Under the pieces are notes generated by a model that made no database searches, was not told the origin of the DNA, and saw only the letters and a list, made by a program, of their open reading frames with translations. Position numbers and translations under genes: made by a program. From positions 1-47,515 of IMG/VR virus record IMGVR_UViG_3300035034_000318: 47,515 nucleotides of DNA; one strand, written 5' to 3'. This DNA is from a virus. Shown piece by piece: positions 15,297 to 28,400 of this stretch (the stretch's first letter is position 1; the number at the start of each line of letters is the position of its first letter).

Positions 15297-16426
15297 TGTC
15301 TAACACCGATCAAAATGATTTTCCGCTACCAGCTAATGGTAACGGCGATAGAAAAAGTTCGAACCTATTACCTAAGTATTTTAGGACGCAGGTTAACGAA
15401 AAGTTTTTAGGTAGTACACTAGACCAAATGGTTCAGCCAGGTGTTGCTGAGAAAGTTTCAGGATATTACGGCCGCAAAACAGCCAAGGCGTATCGAGCTA
15501 ACGATACTTACATTGAAGATGTAAGCGAACAGCGCCAGAATCGTCAGCTAGAACCTGCAACTATTGTTAAGGACGACTTAGGAAATGTTGAGTTTTTCAG
15601 TGACTACCCTGACTTTATAAACCAAATAAAGGCGTTTAACGGTGATGTGTCTAACCACAGTAAGCTAAACGCCCAAGAGTTCTATGCGTGGAATCCTAAC
15701 GTAAATTGGGATATGCTAACAAACTTTCGAGAATATTTCTGGCTACCAACAGGTCCGCGGACTGTTAAAATTGCTGGTCAATCAAAAGACATCACAAGTT
15801 CGTACAGTGTTGTAACACAAGACCAAGGCGACAACACTACGTATAAATTCTCGGGCAGACTTGCTTCTAACCCTACACTAACACTCTATCGTGGGCAAAC
15901 TTACAGGTTTGAGATTAACTCACCTGGGTTTCCTATTGCATTTACTGTTGACAACAACTTTTCTATTCCTGATCCTGACAACGAAAGCATTAATATTGCA
16001 AGTGAGTACACTAAAGGACAACGATTCTTTGATGCAAGCGGCGTCGAAGTTGCTCCTCAATACATTGAAGAGGGGGTTATTGAATTTACAGTTCCTTTAG
16101 AAGCCCCTAATCATCTGTTTTATTTGAGCGAAAGTGATATTAATACAAGCGGGTTTATTCGAATCTTTAACATCGAAGAAAACACTGCAATTAACGTCGA
16201 AGAAGAAATTTTAGGCAAGACTTCGTATACTAGTTCGAATGGCGTAGTTCTTACAAACGGCTTAAAGGTGTCTTTTTTAGGTACTGCTACTCCGGAGAAA
16301 TACAGTACTGGCCAATGGTATGTTGAAGGCGTTGGAGAAGGAATTAAGCTAGTAAGTGAAACTGATCTAGTTATTCCGGCTGCGTATGCAGACGACATCT
16401 TAGTACCGTGGGGATCTAGTGACTAG
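15296..16426 (+). CDS. N-terminal part of giant virion protein, ending at an in-frame amber codon
   Basis: 376 codons from an ATG overlapping the gp6 stop to TAG at 16424-16426. The N-terminus (L-L-P-K-Y-F-R-T-Q-V-N-E-K-F-L, then Y-Y-G-R-K-T and W-N-P-N-V-N-W-D-M-L) and the cupredoxin-like stretch at about 195-285 (L-Y-R-G-Q-T-Y-R-F-E-I, H-L-F-Y-L) look like well-conserved virion protein sequence. The frame is not finished at the TAG: the same frame continues without another stop to 30403 (see the next entry). If the TAG is a true stop the product is a 376-residue fragment; if it is read through or is an error, this is the start of a 5,035-residue protein. By position after gp6 it may be the counterpart of wedge protein gp7; that is inference. 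Confidence 0.8.
   Translation: MSNTDQNDFPLPANGNGDRKSSNLLPKYFRTQVNEKFLGSTLDQMVQPGVAEKVSGYYGRKTAKAYRANDTYIEDVSEQRQNRQLEPATIVKDDLGNVEFFSDYPDFINQIKAFNGDVSNHSKLNAQEFYAWNPNVNWDMLTNFREYFWLPTGPRTVKIAGQSKDITSSYSVVTQDQGDNTTYKFSGRLASNPTLTLYRGQTYRFEINSPGFPIAFTVDNNFSIPDPDNESINIASEYTKGQRFFDASGVEVAPQYIEEGVIEFTVPLEAPNHLFYLSESDINTSGFIRIFNIEENTAINVEEEILGKTSYTSSNGVVLTNGLKVSFLGTATPEKYSTGQWYVEGVGEGIKLVSETDLVIPAAYADDILVPWGSSD
16424..16426 (+). other. In-frame TAG codon (codon 377) inside the giant gene
   Basis: Reading from the ATG at 15296: TGG GGA TCT AGT GAC TAG GAC AAC TTA CCA, with the frame unchanged on both sides. The next 73 codons, before the first initiator-type codon (TTG at 16646), are open and look like conserved protein, including D-Y-I-V-I-N-R-S-S and A-W-S-R-Y-N-R-W-F-H. 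The first in-frame ATG is near 17216 and has no Shine-Dalgarno. A new gene start is therefore unlikely; this is amber readthrough, suppression, mutation or a base-call error. Confidence 0.9.
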
Positions 16427-19400
16427 GACAACTTACCATTTGATAGTTCAAACGGATATGCTGGCACCAAGGACTATATTGTAATAAACAGATCTAGCGG
16501 GGACCGAAACGCTTGGTCGAGATACAACCGTTGGTTCCACTCTAGTACTATAGCTGCTGCTGCTCGTTATAATAATGTTACTGACGATCTTGATCAGTCT
16601 GCGCGAGCAACTCGTCCTATTATCGAATTTGATGCCGGTCTTAGGTTGTTTGACTACGGTACTCAAGCTAAGAACGATGTTGATTTAGTAGATGACTATA
16701 CTACTGACGTATTTTCTACAGTAGAAGGCAGTATCGGTTATAACGTCGACGGTGTCGCACTTGCTGAAGGTCAACGCATTCTTTTTACTGCTGACACTGA
16801 CGTAAGAGTAAGTGGAAAGATTTATCGCGTAACATTTGTACAATATAACAACAATAAGCAGATTTCGTTAATCGAAGAACCTGATGCTGAGCCAATAACT
16901 AATGAAGTCGTATTGGTTACTACTGGAAATAGCAACCAAGGTAAGCTATACTGGTTTGACGGAACTACTTGGAAGAAGACTCAAGAAAAAACTAAGAACA
17001 ATCAGTCACCTTTGTTTTCCTTATACGACAGCGCCGGCAACGAGTTTAGTGACATTTTGGTATATGATGAATCGTCGTTTACTGGTAGCACTGTATTTGA
17101 ATACAAGGTGGGCACGGGAAGCGTAGACCACGAGTTAGGATTTCCTCTTAGTTACCGAACTATTGAAAACGTTGGAGACCTACAGTTTAACTTTTCGTTA
17201 GTCAACGAAAACTTTATGTATCGAGAAGGCGACGCTCTGTTTACTAAAGAAACAGACATAGGGTACCTAAGACGGTATTCGAACCTTGACGACTATTCCG
17301 TTCAGAATGGTTGGGCTAAAACAAAAACACCGAGTAGTCAAGCAGTTATTAGACAATACATTGTTGAAGAACCTACTAACGAGTTTGTAATTGATGTGTA
17401 TGACCAAAGCAGTTCGATTGCCGACCTCTCCGTTAAGGTAGTATTAGATCAATCTCTGCAATTATTGGATACGGATTATTCTATAGACCGTACTAGTAGC
17501 AACGCGGTAGTTGTGTTTAATAAATTACTACCAGTTAACTCTAATGTTATACTAAAGTTGAAAAGTGCAACTTCTAAAAATAACATCGGGTACTACGAGA
17601 TTGCATACAACCTAGAAAGAAATCCCCTTAACAACAAGATTGGCGAGTTTACGCTTGGAGAAGTAAATGACCATGTTGAAACTATTGCTGCAAATGTTGC
17701 AAACTTTAAAGGTAAATTTCCTGGACCAAGTAACCTGCGAGATCTCGGCCAGCTAGATGCATACGGCCAAAGATTTGTTCAGCACACTGGGCCGTTCAAC
17801 CTTGCTAATTACCACATTACTGATAAAGACGCAAACATTGTTAAGGCATTGCGATACAGCCGATCTGAGTACGCTAAGTTTAAGAGAGTACTACTACAGA
17901 CTGCCGAAGATCTAGGATTTGATGGCACTCCTCGTCAGCAGTTAGACCTAACCCTAAGTCGCGTTAATGCAAATAAAAGTGCAAGTATGCCGTTCTATTT
18001 TACTGACATGTTGTGTGCTACAGCATCGCGCACTCTGGAATATATAGTTCCAGCAGGTGGTGAAAACTTCTATGCATTAACAGATCCGTTTACTCTTGAA
18101 TCAATTAGTGCAAAATCGGTCCTTGTGTACCTTAATTCAGTGCAGCTAATACACGGAATAGACTATACCTTTAACAAAGAAGGGTTTGTGGACATTAGCG
18201 CACTTCTTACTAAAGGCGACTTGATTGAAGTAGTAGAATGTGATACTACTGACGGATCATATATTCCTGCTACTCCTACTAAGTTAGGCCTGTATCCTGC
18301 TTATCTCCCCCAAATGTTTGTTGACAACACATATAAAACTCCGCAGACAGTTATTCAAGGTCATGACGGTAGTATTGTGCTTGCATATAATGATTACCGA
18401 GATGATATTATTCTTGAGTTTGAGTTACGAGTCTATAACAACTTGAAACAGGCTTATAATACAGACTTATTTGATCTAGATGACTTTGTTCCTGGCGATT
18501 TTAGAAATACCGGATACACAATAGATTCAATTAATCGATCAATGTCTGCTGATTTTGTTGAATGGGCAACGGTATCTGGTGACCCGGATTATACTTCGAA
18601 CTCAAAAGTTGACGTATCTAATCCGTTTACGTTTAATTACTCGAGTATGCTGTCGCCGTCCGGTGTTAATCTATCCGGTACATGGAGAGCAGTTTATACT
18701 CATGCATATGACACAGACCGTCCGCACACTCATCCTTGGGAAATGTTAGGATTGTCGATTAAGCCAACATGGTGGAACGAAGTTTACGGGCCGGCACCTT
18801 ATACTAGAAACAACCTAATATTGTGGGAAGACTTACAGTACGGCATCTTGCGGCAGCCTGGCACAGCACTTGTGCGCAATAAGAAATACGTTCGTCCCGG
18901 TTTGCTAACACACATTCCGGTAGACGATAGTGGCAACCTACTAAGTCCTCTAGATAGCGGGTATGCTAGAAACTTCGTTACTAGGTTAACTAAAGCCCTG
19001 TTTAAGTTTGGTGACTATACTCCTGCCGAAACTGCATGGCGCCGCGGCTCTGAATATCCGTTCAGTATTATTACTGCAAGAGTGTTAAATCAGCCACATA
19101 CTACTTTTGCAACTGGCTTTGACTTGTCAAGAGTGAAAAGAAACCAAGTAGGACAAATTATTTACACTGAGTCTGGCAAAGTAATTCGCTTACAGGACAT
19201 TGTATTTCCTAATGGCACTGATGATGTTAATCGCGTTAGTACTAGTGGTTTAGTAAACTACGTCTTTGATTACTTAGCAAGCAGTGTCGAAAGACAGCAC
19301 AATGTTTATAAGAGTCAGCTTAGTAGAATTACAAACCAGCTAAGAATTAAAGTTGGTGGCTTTACAGAGAAAGAAAAGTTTAGTTTAATCCTTGACAGCA

Positions 19401-22400
19401 GAAACCCTCTTAACGAAGGAAACGTTTTCCTGCCAATAGAGAACTACCAAGTATTCTTGAACACTAGTTCGCCAGTTGACGTAGTAACATATAGCGGTGT
19501 AATTATTGAAAAGACAGACTCGGGGTTTGTTGTAAAAGGTTACAACAGAGAAAACCCATCGTTTGAATATTATCCGCCAATAGAGGCTACTACTGACCCT
19601 GTAATAAACATCGGCGGAGTGAGCGAACAGTACGTTAACTGGGCTGCTGCTAAGCAGTACGTTAAGGGACAGAACGTAAGATATAACAGTTTGTTCTATC
19701 GAGTTACTGAGTCGCACGTGAGCAATAACGTATTCGACACTGACAAGTTTAGTAGGATTGCTTCGCTACCACAAATTGGCGGCCGAGAAGCAATTCTGCG
19801 CAGGAATTTCCAAAGTAGAACTCGAGAGTTATCGTACGGTACTGTTTTGCTTACTGTGCAAGATGTAGTTGACTTTTTATTAGGGTACGAAATTAGTCTA
19901 TTAGAGAAAGGATTTGCGTTTGAATTCTTTAACAAGGACACTAATCAAGTAGAGAATTGGACGTACAGTGTTAAAGAGTTTTTGTTTTGGACTACTCAGA
20001 ACTGGTCAGCAGGCAGCATTATTACTCTAAGTCCGAGTGCAGAACAAGTTAAGTTTAGCCGCGATTATGTTGTAGTTGACGATATATTTGACAACTTCTA
20101 TCCGTACTCATTGTTAGCAGCAAACGGCAGTAAGTTAGAAAGAAAGTTTAGCAGTATTTCTCGTAGTAATCAAAACGAATTTGGCCTGCGCTCATTAAAT
20201 ACTGCCGACGGAATCTATCACATTAAATTGCCGCTAGTGCAAAAAGAACATGTAATCCTGCTTGATAACCGTTCAGTGTTTAATGACGTCATATATGACT
20301 TAGAAGCTGGGTACAGGCAAGAACGTATTCGGGTAACTGGATACAGAAGTGACAACTGGAACGGCGCATTAGATATTCCTGGGTTCATTTACGACAGCGC
20401 AGTAGTAGTAGATTGGGAAGCCTGGACTGATTATTCAATTGGCACTCTAGTAAAATATAAAGAATTCTTTTATGTGTCGACGTATGATGTTCCAGGTACT
20501 AACGTGTTTATAGCAAACGCATGGGAGCGGTTACAAGACCGTCCAGAAGCTAAGCTGATACCTAACTTTGACTATAGGATTAGTCAGTTTGCAGACTTTT
20601 ATGACTTGGATACTGATAACTTTGACGTTGAGCAACAACGACACGCTCAGCATTTAATCGGTTACCAGAAGCGCCGTTATCTACAAAATATTATAAATGA
20701 TGATGTTTCGCAGTACAAGTTTTATCAAGGATTTATTCAGGATAAAGGGACTGTGAATGCGTTATCTAAGTTATTTGATGCATTGGGGTCAGCTGACAAA
20801 GACAGCTTAGAGTTTTACGAAGAATGGGCAATACGTCTTGGCAGATACGGCGACACAGACAACGCAGAGTTTATTGAGGTGTTACTGGACGAGAGTCAGT
20901 TTAAATTATCACCGCAGCCTATTGAGCTAGTCAACCGACTACCAGAAAATTCTGTAGACAATGTTTATCGCCAGCGCCCATTTGAGATTTACGCTACGCC
21001 TGAAGGATACAATAGCAATCCGTTTCCTATAGTTAAAAAGAATCCGTTTCAGCTTAGATCTGCAGGTTACGTAAGAGTAGACGACGTGGCGTTTAGAGTA
21101 CCTAACGCATCGGATATACTTGACGGCGATGTAACTAGTGTTGGTTACGGTGATTACATCTGGGTCTTTGGTCTTACCGAAGACTGGGATGTCTTGGAGC
21201 ACGTTAGAACTGTCCTAAGAGCAGTTAGCATCGAAGCAACTTCGGATGCTCGGGCTATTATTGAGTTTAATACAAATACTAAGAGTTTAGTTGTAGGGCA
21301 ATACATAGGAGTACAAAATCTTCTATCTACAAACAATAACTTCTATAGGATTGAAGAGTTAACTTCGAGTGCAGCAACAGTGACGGTGCCTAGCGGAGTA
21401 TCAATAACAGACCAAACAGGTGCCTCGGGCTTTGTTAGTACGTTAAGAAGTGTTCGCGTATTAGATTTAGTTCAAGCAAATACAGTAGTACAACAATCGC
21501 TAACTCCTGGACAGCGCGTGTGGATTGACGGAAATTCATATGATGACTGGTCGGTTTATGAAAATCAAGAAGTATATTCTGAAACAAATTCTATTGATAA
21601 TTTACAAAAAGTGTCACCGGGCACCGATTATGCTAGAACGTTAGCAGCATCGCGAGATAACACTAAAGTTGTTATAGGTGATCCTTCTAGCGATAGCGGT
21701 GTAGTATATATATACGCCAGAGGAGCAGAGTCAAATGAGCTAAAGTACCAGACAGAATTGTCGCAACCGTCTGCACTGCGTAACGGCGCGTCCTCTGGAG
21801 CAGGCTTTGGTTCTAGTGTTGCAATTAGTCCAGACGGTAACTTCCTTGCAGTAGGGTCACCGACAGCATCAAACATTGTGACTCCGTTTGTGGGACAGTA
21901 CCTTCCTATTACTGATTATGCTACTGGCGACATTGTTAGCTACGGCAACCAGTACTGGGAGGCAATTAGGCCTGTCCTATCTAGCGGATCTAATGACTCA
22001 TTTAATACATTTGATAGTTATGCGTTTTTGCAGAACAAGATATTAGATTCAACTCCGTTTACTGTTAAATTAATAATGCAAGGAGCTCCGTATATTCCGG
22101 GTGTAGAAGATATCGACCACTTCCTAATACGAGCGCCTTACGCTGCATATTTAAACAGTATTAGTAAGTTGGTGTTAGAAAACCCGAACAGCGGACTACC
22201 AGAAACAGTTAGTGTTGACAAGTTAGTGCTAAGGTGGAACAGTTACTCCAACGTAACGGATAAATCTAGTCTTGACGTAGTGGATCCGTTTACTGCTCGC
22301 GAACCTTTTGGAAACTCTTTTGATGTTCCGGTAAGTGTTACTTCGGCAATATCTAGTAACTTTATCAATGCTGGTCAACACGAGATTGAACAGAAGGTTG

Positions 22401-25400
22401 ACAACATTTTATACATAGATACTACTTACATTGTTCCGGTTATTGGTGACGTAGTAGAAACTGATTCGGGCCGCGGAACAGTGTACGATGTATACTCAAA
22501 AGGATTTAGTGCAGTATTATATATAATTGACGTCGAAGGCACCTTTAGAGAATCCGGAATACTGTTTTCTAAAAACCTAGAAGTAGGTCGTTACATGCAG
22601 CCAAGTGGCCCGGCCAACCCAGAGTTTGGAGGATATTGGGTTATAAAGACTTCGGTGACCTATAAAAACTCTCCGGATACAACTTTGCAACTATCTGATT
22701 ACGGTATACCTGGTACAGGCCTAGTATACCGAGACTATATTCAATACCGCAGAGCCAACGACAACTTTGCTCAAGCATTGTTGCCGAGTCGCATTGACGA
22801 AATAGAGTTTACTAATATTCTGGATACAGTCAATAATCACGGAACTGACAAGGATCGGAGCTTTATTACTAGCTTATCTTATAGAGGTGACAAACAAGAA
22901 ATTCTGCAAGATAACCCGGACAGCCGATGGGTAATACGTTTGCCTAAGCCTAACGAAAATGATAGTGTAATTCAGGACAAATATACTGTAGGCACTGATT
23001 TTACGATATGGGTTAACGATACTGATAGTCCTGACAGTATTAACAATATAGAAAATTACGGCCTTATGTACGATTACATAAATGGTACTACTATAGCTGA
23101 TCGCAGCGTACATACTGTTAGTGACCTATGGGACGGCTACATTGACTTTACGTTTACTAGCACCCAGGTTGATACTGATGTTGATTACGACGGCTTCGCT
23201 GATTACTACGAACCCGACGGTTCGCTTGGCATCCAGGATGTAGAGGTATTTGATAATAGTACCGGAGCAAGAGCGAGCGTAGTCTTTTATCAGAAGTATG
23301 GTGATCAAGGACGAGTTTACTTAAAGAACACAGTTGGTGAGTTTGAAGAAACTAATTCGCTTATGATTGACACACTTGAGTTTGATACAACGGCATTCCG
23401 TGCTGTGCGGGTTGTTGGTCTTATTAGTTATGTTTCTATGTCAAATGATACTATAGGCAAATTAGCAGTTATTGACAAAGGTTTAGATTTCCAAGTAACC
23501 GATACTGCTAATTTTAATGACGCTGCTTTAGTAAACGGCGAATATTGGTTCTATGACGTAGCAACGGTGCAAGGCCTAGGAGAATTGGCAGAGTATCCAG
23601 AAACGCAAGGTCTTGATTGGAAGCAAGTATTCAATATACCTATTGATGTCGACGGACAACCAGGAACCAATGCAGAACAAGGTGCGTATACTGTTTATAA
23701 AAGAACAGGCCGCGCTTGGGATTCTCAGGGGACATTTGTTATTCCTGACGCAATTGCTGGCGAAAACGCAGCAAAAGACCTTGACTTTGCGCAGCATGGT
23801 GAGCTCTATAGACTGTATATCTCGACTAACCGAAGAGTGTACGTAGTAAAACACGGTACTGACAGCAACGGCAATGAATATGACTGGGCACTCGATATAG
23901 ACCCAAAATACCGCGGCAGCTGGTTTAACATCCAGCGTTCGGTTACATTTGATACTGGGGACATTGTTACTGACGTATACGAAGTTAAAGACGAAGCAGG
24001 ACAGAGTTTTGTTCCGACTAAATTAGCCGTGGCGCTGTTTAGTGCAAAAACAGTAGTTTCTCCTAATTCAGTAAGACCTGCTAACAACACTGACCAATGG
24101 GATATGATAGACTACCGCGTTACAGTAGAGCCGTTTGTACCTCACGTACTAACGGAAGACCTTTACGGCGAAAACGTGTTTTTTGACACTGGGCAGACTG
24201 AATATGCTGCCGATACTTCGGTCTCGGCTAATGGTCAAGTTTTAGCAACTACTGTAATTACTAAGAAAACAGTAGGTCAAGATGTAGTTACAAATAATCG
24301 CGTGTTAGTTTATAGAATACAAGATGAGCGATATGTACTGAATCAAATAATAGATACTGTGGTACCTAATACTAGATTTGCCGAGAGCATATCGTTGTCG
24401 CCGAGCGGCGAATACCTAGTTATAGGAGAACCAGGTAGTGATGTATATGATTACGACCAAGGTCGAGTTCGTGTATATCAGTTAGATGCAGGCCAATTTG
24501 TACTATTGCAGACTTTAGTATCACCAAGAGACGATGTTGTTGAAATGTTCGGTTACAAAGTTAGTGCAACAGACACTGCTATTTCGGTAGTTAGTTTTAA
24601 CGGTGACATTGTATTGCCGACAACATTCGATAAAAATGCTAGTAGTGAGACCTCAGCTGACAACGACTTTACAAGCTTTTCGACAACTATTGTTAACTCT
24701 GGTAGTGTTACTATTTACGATAATGTTGAAGGCACTTTCTTATACGCTGACGCATTAGAATATGCTGATGCGAAGTCTTCGGAATTTGGCGAAACAATGA
24801 TTGCTGTGCGTAATCATATATATGTAGGACTTCCGCGCGCTAACCGAGATGATACTATAGGTACAATGTCAGACTTCCGTCGAGTACAAGGAGTTAGTGC
24901 TTGGACTAAGATAAGAACACCACTACCGATAGTTGATCTAAATAAGATGAAAGAATTGTTCTTGTTTGATACTAGAGATAATCAACTAGTGTCTTACCTG
25001 GATTACATTGACGTGCGTCAGGGTAAAATTGCAGGCCCGGCAGCAGAACAGATTGACTTCCGTACATTTACCGATCCTGCTCGTTATAATATTACAGACG
25101 ACACGCGATTCTTTGACGAAGCAAATAACTGGGAAGAGGAGCACGTTGGTAGAGTATGGTGGGATTTGAGTGCTGCTCGATTTGCTTCGCCATATCAAGG
25201 CGACGCAGTGTATCAAAGTGCTAACTGGAACGACTTACTTCCTGGGGCAAGCATTGACGTTTACGAGTGGGTTAAAAGTGCTGTTATTCCGTCAGAGTGG
25301 GATGCTCTTGCAGACACAAATGAAGGCATTGCTCGAGGAATAAGTGGTCAGAGCTTATATAGTGATGCTGTATATTCTCAAAAGTTAACATACGACTATG

Positions 25401-28400
25401 TTGCAAAGACATTTGGTAATGTTTATTACTTCTGGGTGTCAAACAAATTCACTACTCCTAATATCATTAGAAGAACGCTTAGTGTGGGCAACATTGCGCG
25501 GCTAATTGAAAATCCGTTCCAGGAAGGTTACTCGTTTGTTAATTTTACTGCTAGCAATAGATTTGTAATACACAATGCAGAAAGCCAAATATCTGGCAAA
25601 GATACTGCATTGGCGATAAGTTATTTCACACTTGAAAACCAAGAACAGAATGTTCACGATGAGTATCAGTTACTATCAGAGGGGCTTGGTACTAGTGTTC
25701 CTAAGAAAGACATCGAACGCAAGTGGGTTGATAGTTTAGTAGGATACGATGAGCAAAGTCGCGTGGTTCCCGACCCAAGTATAAGTCCTAGACAGATGTA
25801 CGGCACTTTATTCTACCCACGCCAAAGCTGGTTTGTTAACAGATTAGAGGCACTCAAGCAAGTAGTCGAGCGTGCTAATCTGTCATTGATGAAAAAGCCA
25901 ATTGTCGATAGTCGGAACTTAGCTACAATGTTGTCCGAAGATCCTATACCGTCAGTAAGTAATAAGCTTTATGACTATGCTATTGATTCGGTAGAAGAAC
26001 TTCGGTTTATTGGAACCAGTAAAGCAGCTACAGCAAACATCACTGTTGAAGTTGATGACGGCAAAGTGATCGGAGTTACTATCAACAATACCGGTCGAAG
26101 ATACCAAGACCTAGCACACGATATAGCTAGTAACGCACCTAGAAACGGACCAACGGTTACTGTTTACGGTACAGGTACAGGCCTTGACTTAGACTTGTTT
26201 ATAAACAACTTAGGCCAGATAACTGATTATGACATAGTTGATCCTGGAGAAGGGTATGCAAACAATATTACTGCAACAGTTCGTCCTATTAGTGCGCTTG
26301 TTCGATCTGATTCAACAATTGGCGGACGATGGGCAATATACTCCTGGAGTAGCGAAGCTAGCGAATGGCAACGTACACAAACTCAAAAGTATGATGTCAA
26401 GAAGTACTGGAAGTATACTGACTGGTACAGCGAAGGCAATAATCAGTTTACGTTGGTAAACCAGTTAATTGAAGGCACATACCAGTTACCTGCTTTAGAC
26501 AATAGTATCGGCGACGTTGTTAAAGTTGTTAATATCGGCGCAGGTGGATGGGTACTACTAAGGAAGGTCGACGATGTAGATACATTTGACTTTACCATAA
26601 ACTATGAAACTATAGGTCGTCAGGGCGGAACTTTGCAGATCGATGCTGCCCTATATGATAACTCAAAGAACCTTGTAGGGTTTGATACATTCAGATACGA
26701 TAGTAAGTTCTTTGATACAGAGCCTTCTACTGAAATTAGATTAATTATGAAGGCACTTAAACAAGACTTATTAACAGATGACTTAGCAGTTGACTATAAC
26801 GAGCTATTCTTCTCAAGTATTAGATACGTGTTTTCAGAACAGCTTAATGTAGACTGGGCATTTAAGACTAGTTTTGTAAAAGCTAAGCACAATGTTGGTT
26901 CTCTAGAACAGAAGGTTACTTTCCGTAATAGCAATTTACCAAGCTACAACGAATACGTTGAAGAGGTAAAGCCGTACAAGACCAATATCCGAGAGTATGT
27001 AAGTGCACTTGAAAGCATTGAAGAAACAAATTCTGTAGTAACGGACTTTGACTTACCTCCTCGCTATAATGCAGCCGAAGATAAGATACTGCCAGTTCCT
27101 GTTAGAGTAGTTAACGACGAACTAGTTAGTGCCGATGGTCTATTTAGTACGTATCCGGACAAGAACTGGAGAGACAACATTGGATTCAAGATTACTAAGA
27201 TCTCAATTGCAAATGCCGGAACAAAGTATCTTTATGCTCCGATAGTAACAATTGAAGGCGGCGGCGGAAGTGGAGCAACAGCTCGAGCGTATGTTGGAAA
27301 AGGTCAGCTAATTAAGATCCAAGTGGTTACACAAGGATCGGGATATACTAGTACGCCAAGAGTAGTTATTACTCCTCCCGCAAATAGCGAGGGAATAGTT
27401 GCAACGGCTACTGCGGTACTAGGAGAGTCGGTAGTACGTAGCATGAAAGTGTGTGTTAAGTTCGACAGAGTGTCGGGAACTGTAGCAATCCTATCTCTGG
27501 CGCAGCAACAGAATATTACGGGCACAGGAGCAAACACTGCGTTCGCGCTGAACTGGCCTATGGATTTAAAAACTAACAAGGTTGCTGTTACAATCGACGG
27601 TGAAGAAGCTCTTAGAAGCGAATACACCTACAAGAACGTAGTAGACACTAGCTTATCCTACACTCGAAACTTAGGTCAGATTGAGTTTGCTAGTCCTCCT
27701 GCTTTTGGAGCAACAGTAGTAGTAAAATACAATAAGTCACCAGAACTATTAATGGCAGCAGAGCGTATAGAGCATCTATATGCACCGACTAGCGGAATGA
27801 TAGGCGCGAAAATTCCGCAGCTAATGTCGGGTGTGGACTACGGCGGAGTTGAAGTTAAGAGCTTTGATTTCGATACATCAACTGGATGGGACAACGATGC
27901 TTGGTCGTCCGACGGCTGGGATATGTACGACACTACTTACGAAGATCTTGTATTCCGCTTAGACGGTAGCACTATTGTACTTGAGTTTGATACTCCTCTC
28001 GAGGACGGTATTGAGTATAATATCTATAAGAACGGAGTGCGAATTGACGAAGCAGAATACGATATCTCAACAATACCAGTAAACGAAAATGCAATGACTC
28101 CGACAATAGTCGGCGACGGCAGTACTACTAGATTTAACCTAGACGATTGGGCTATCCCGGCAGCCGACGGCGACGTGTTTATCGTTCGTAAGTCAACTAG
28201 TGACGGGAGCTATGCTCCTGACCCAGCAAGTTACGACACGCAGTTATCTGGTGGACGCCTTGATTACGGCAATGCAACCGGATTAAACGCAGAAGATATT
28301 ATCGTTGACGGTGACAACTTTGTTACTCCTACAACTAGTTCAGGTCCAGAAGAGATGGTGCCTGGACAAGTACTTGACACTGTTGATATTAAGGTGTTCG

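Noticed and set aside
16427-16645. Frameshift or intergenic gap between two genes
   Set aside because: The frame before and after is the same, and all 73 codons are open and protein-like. Only the TAG interrupts it.
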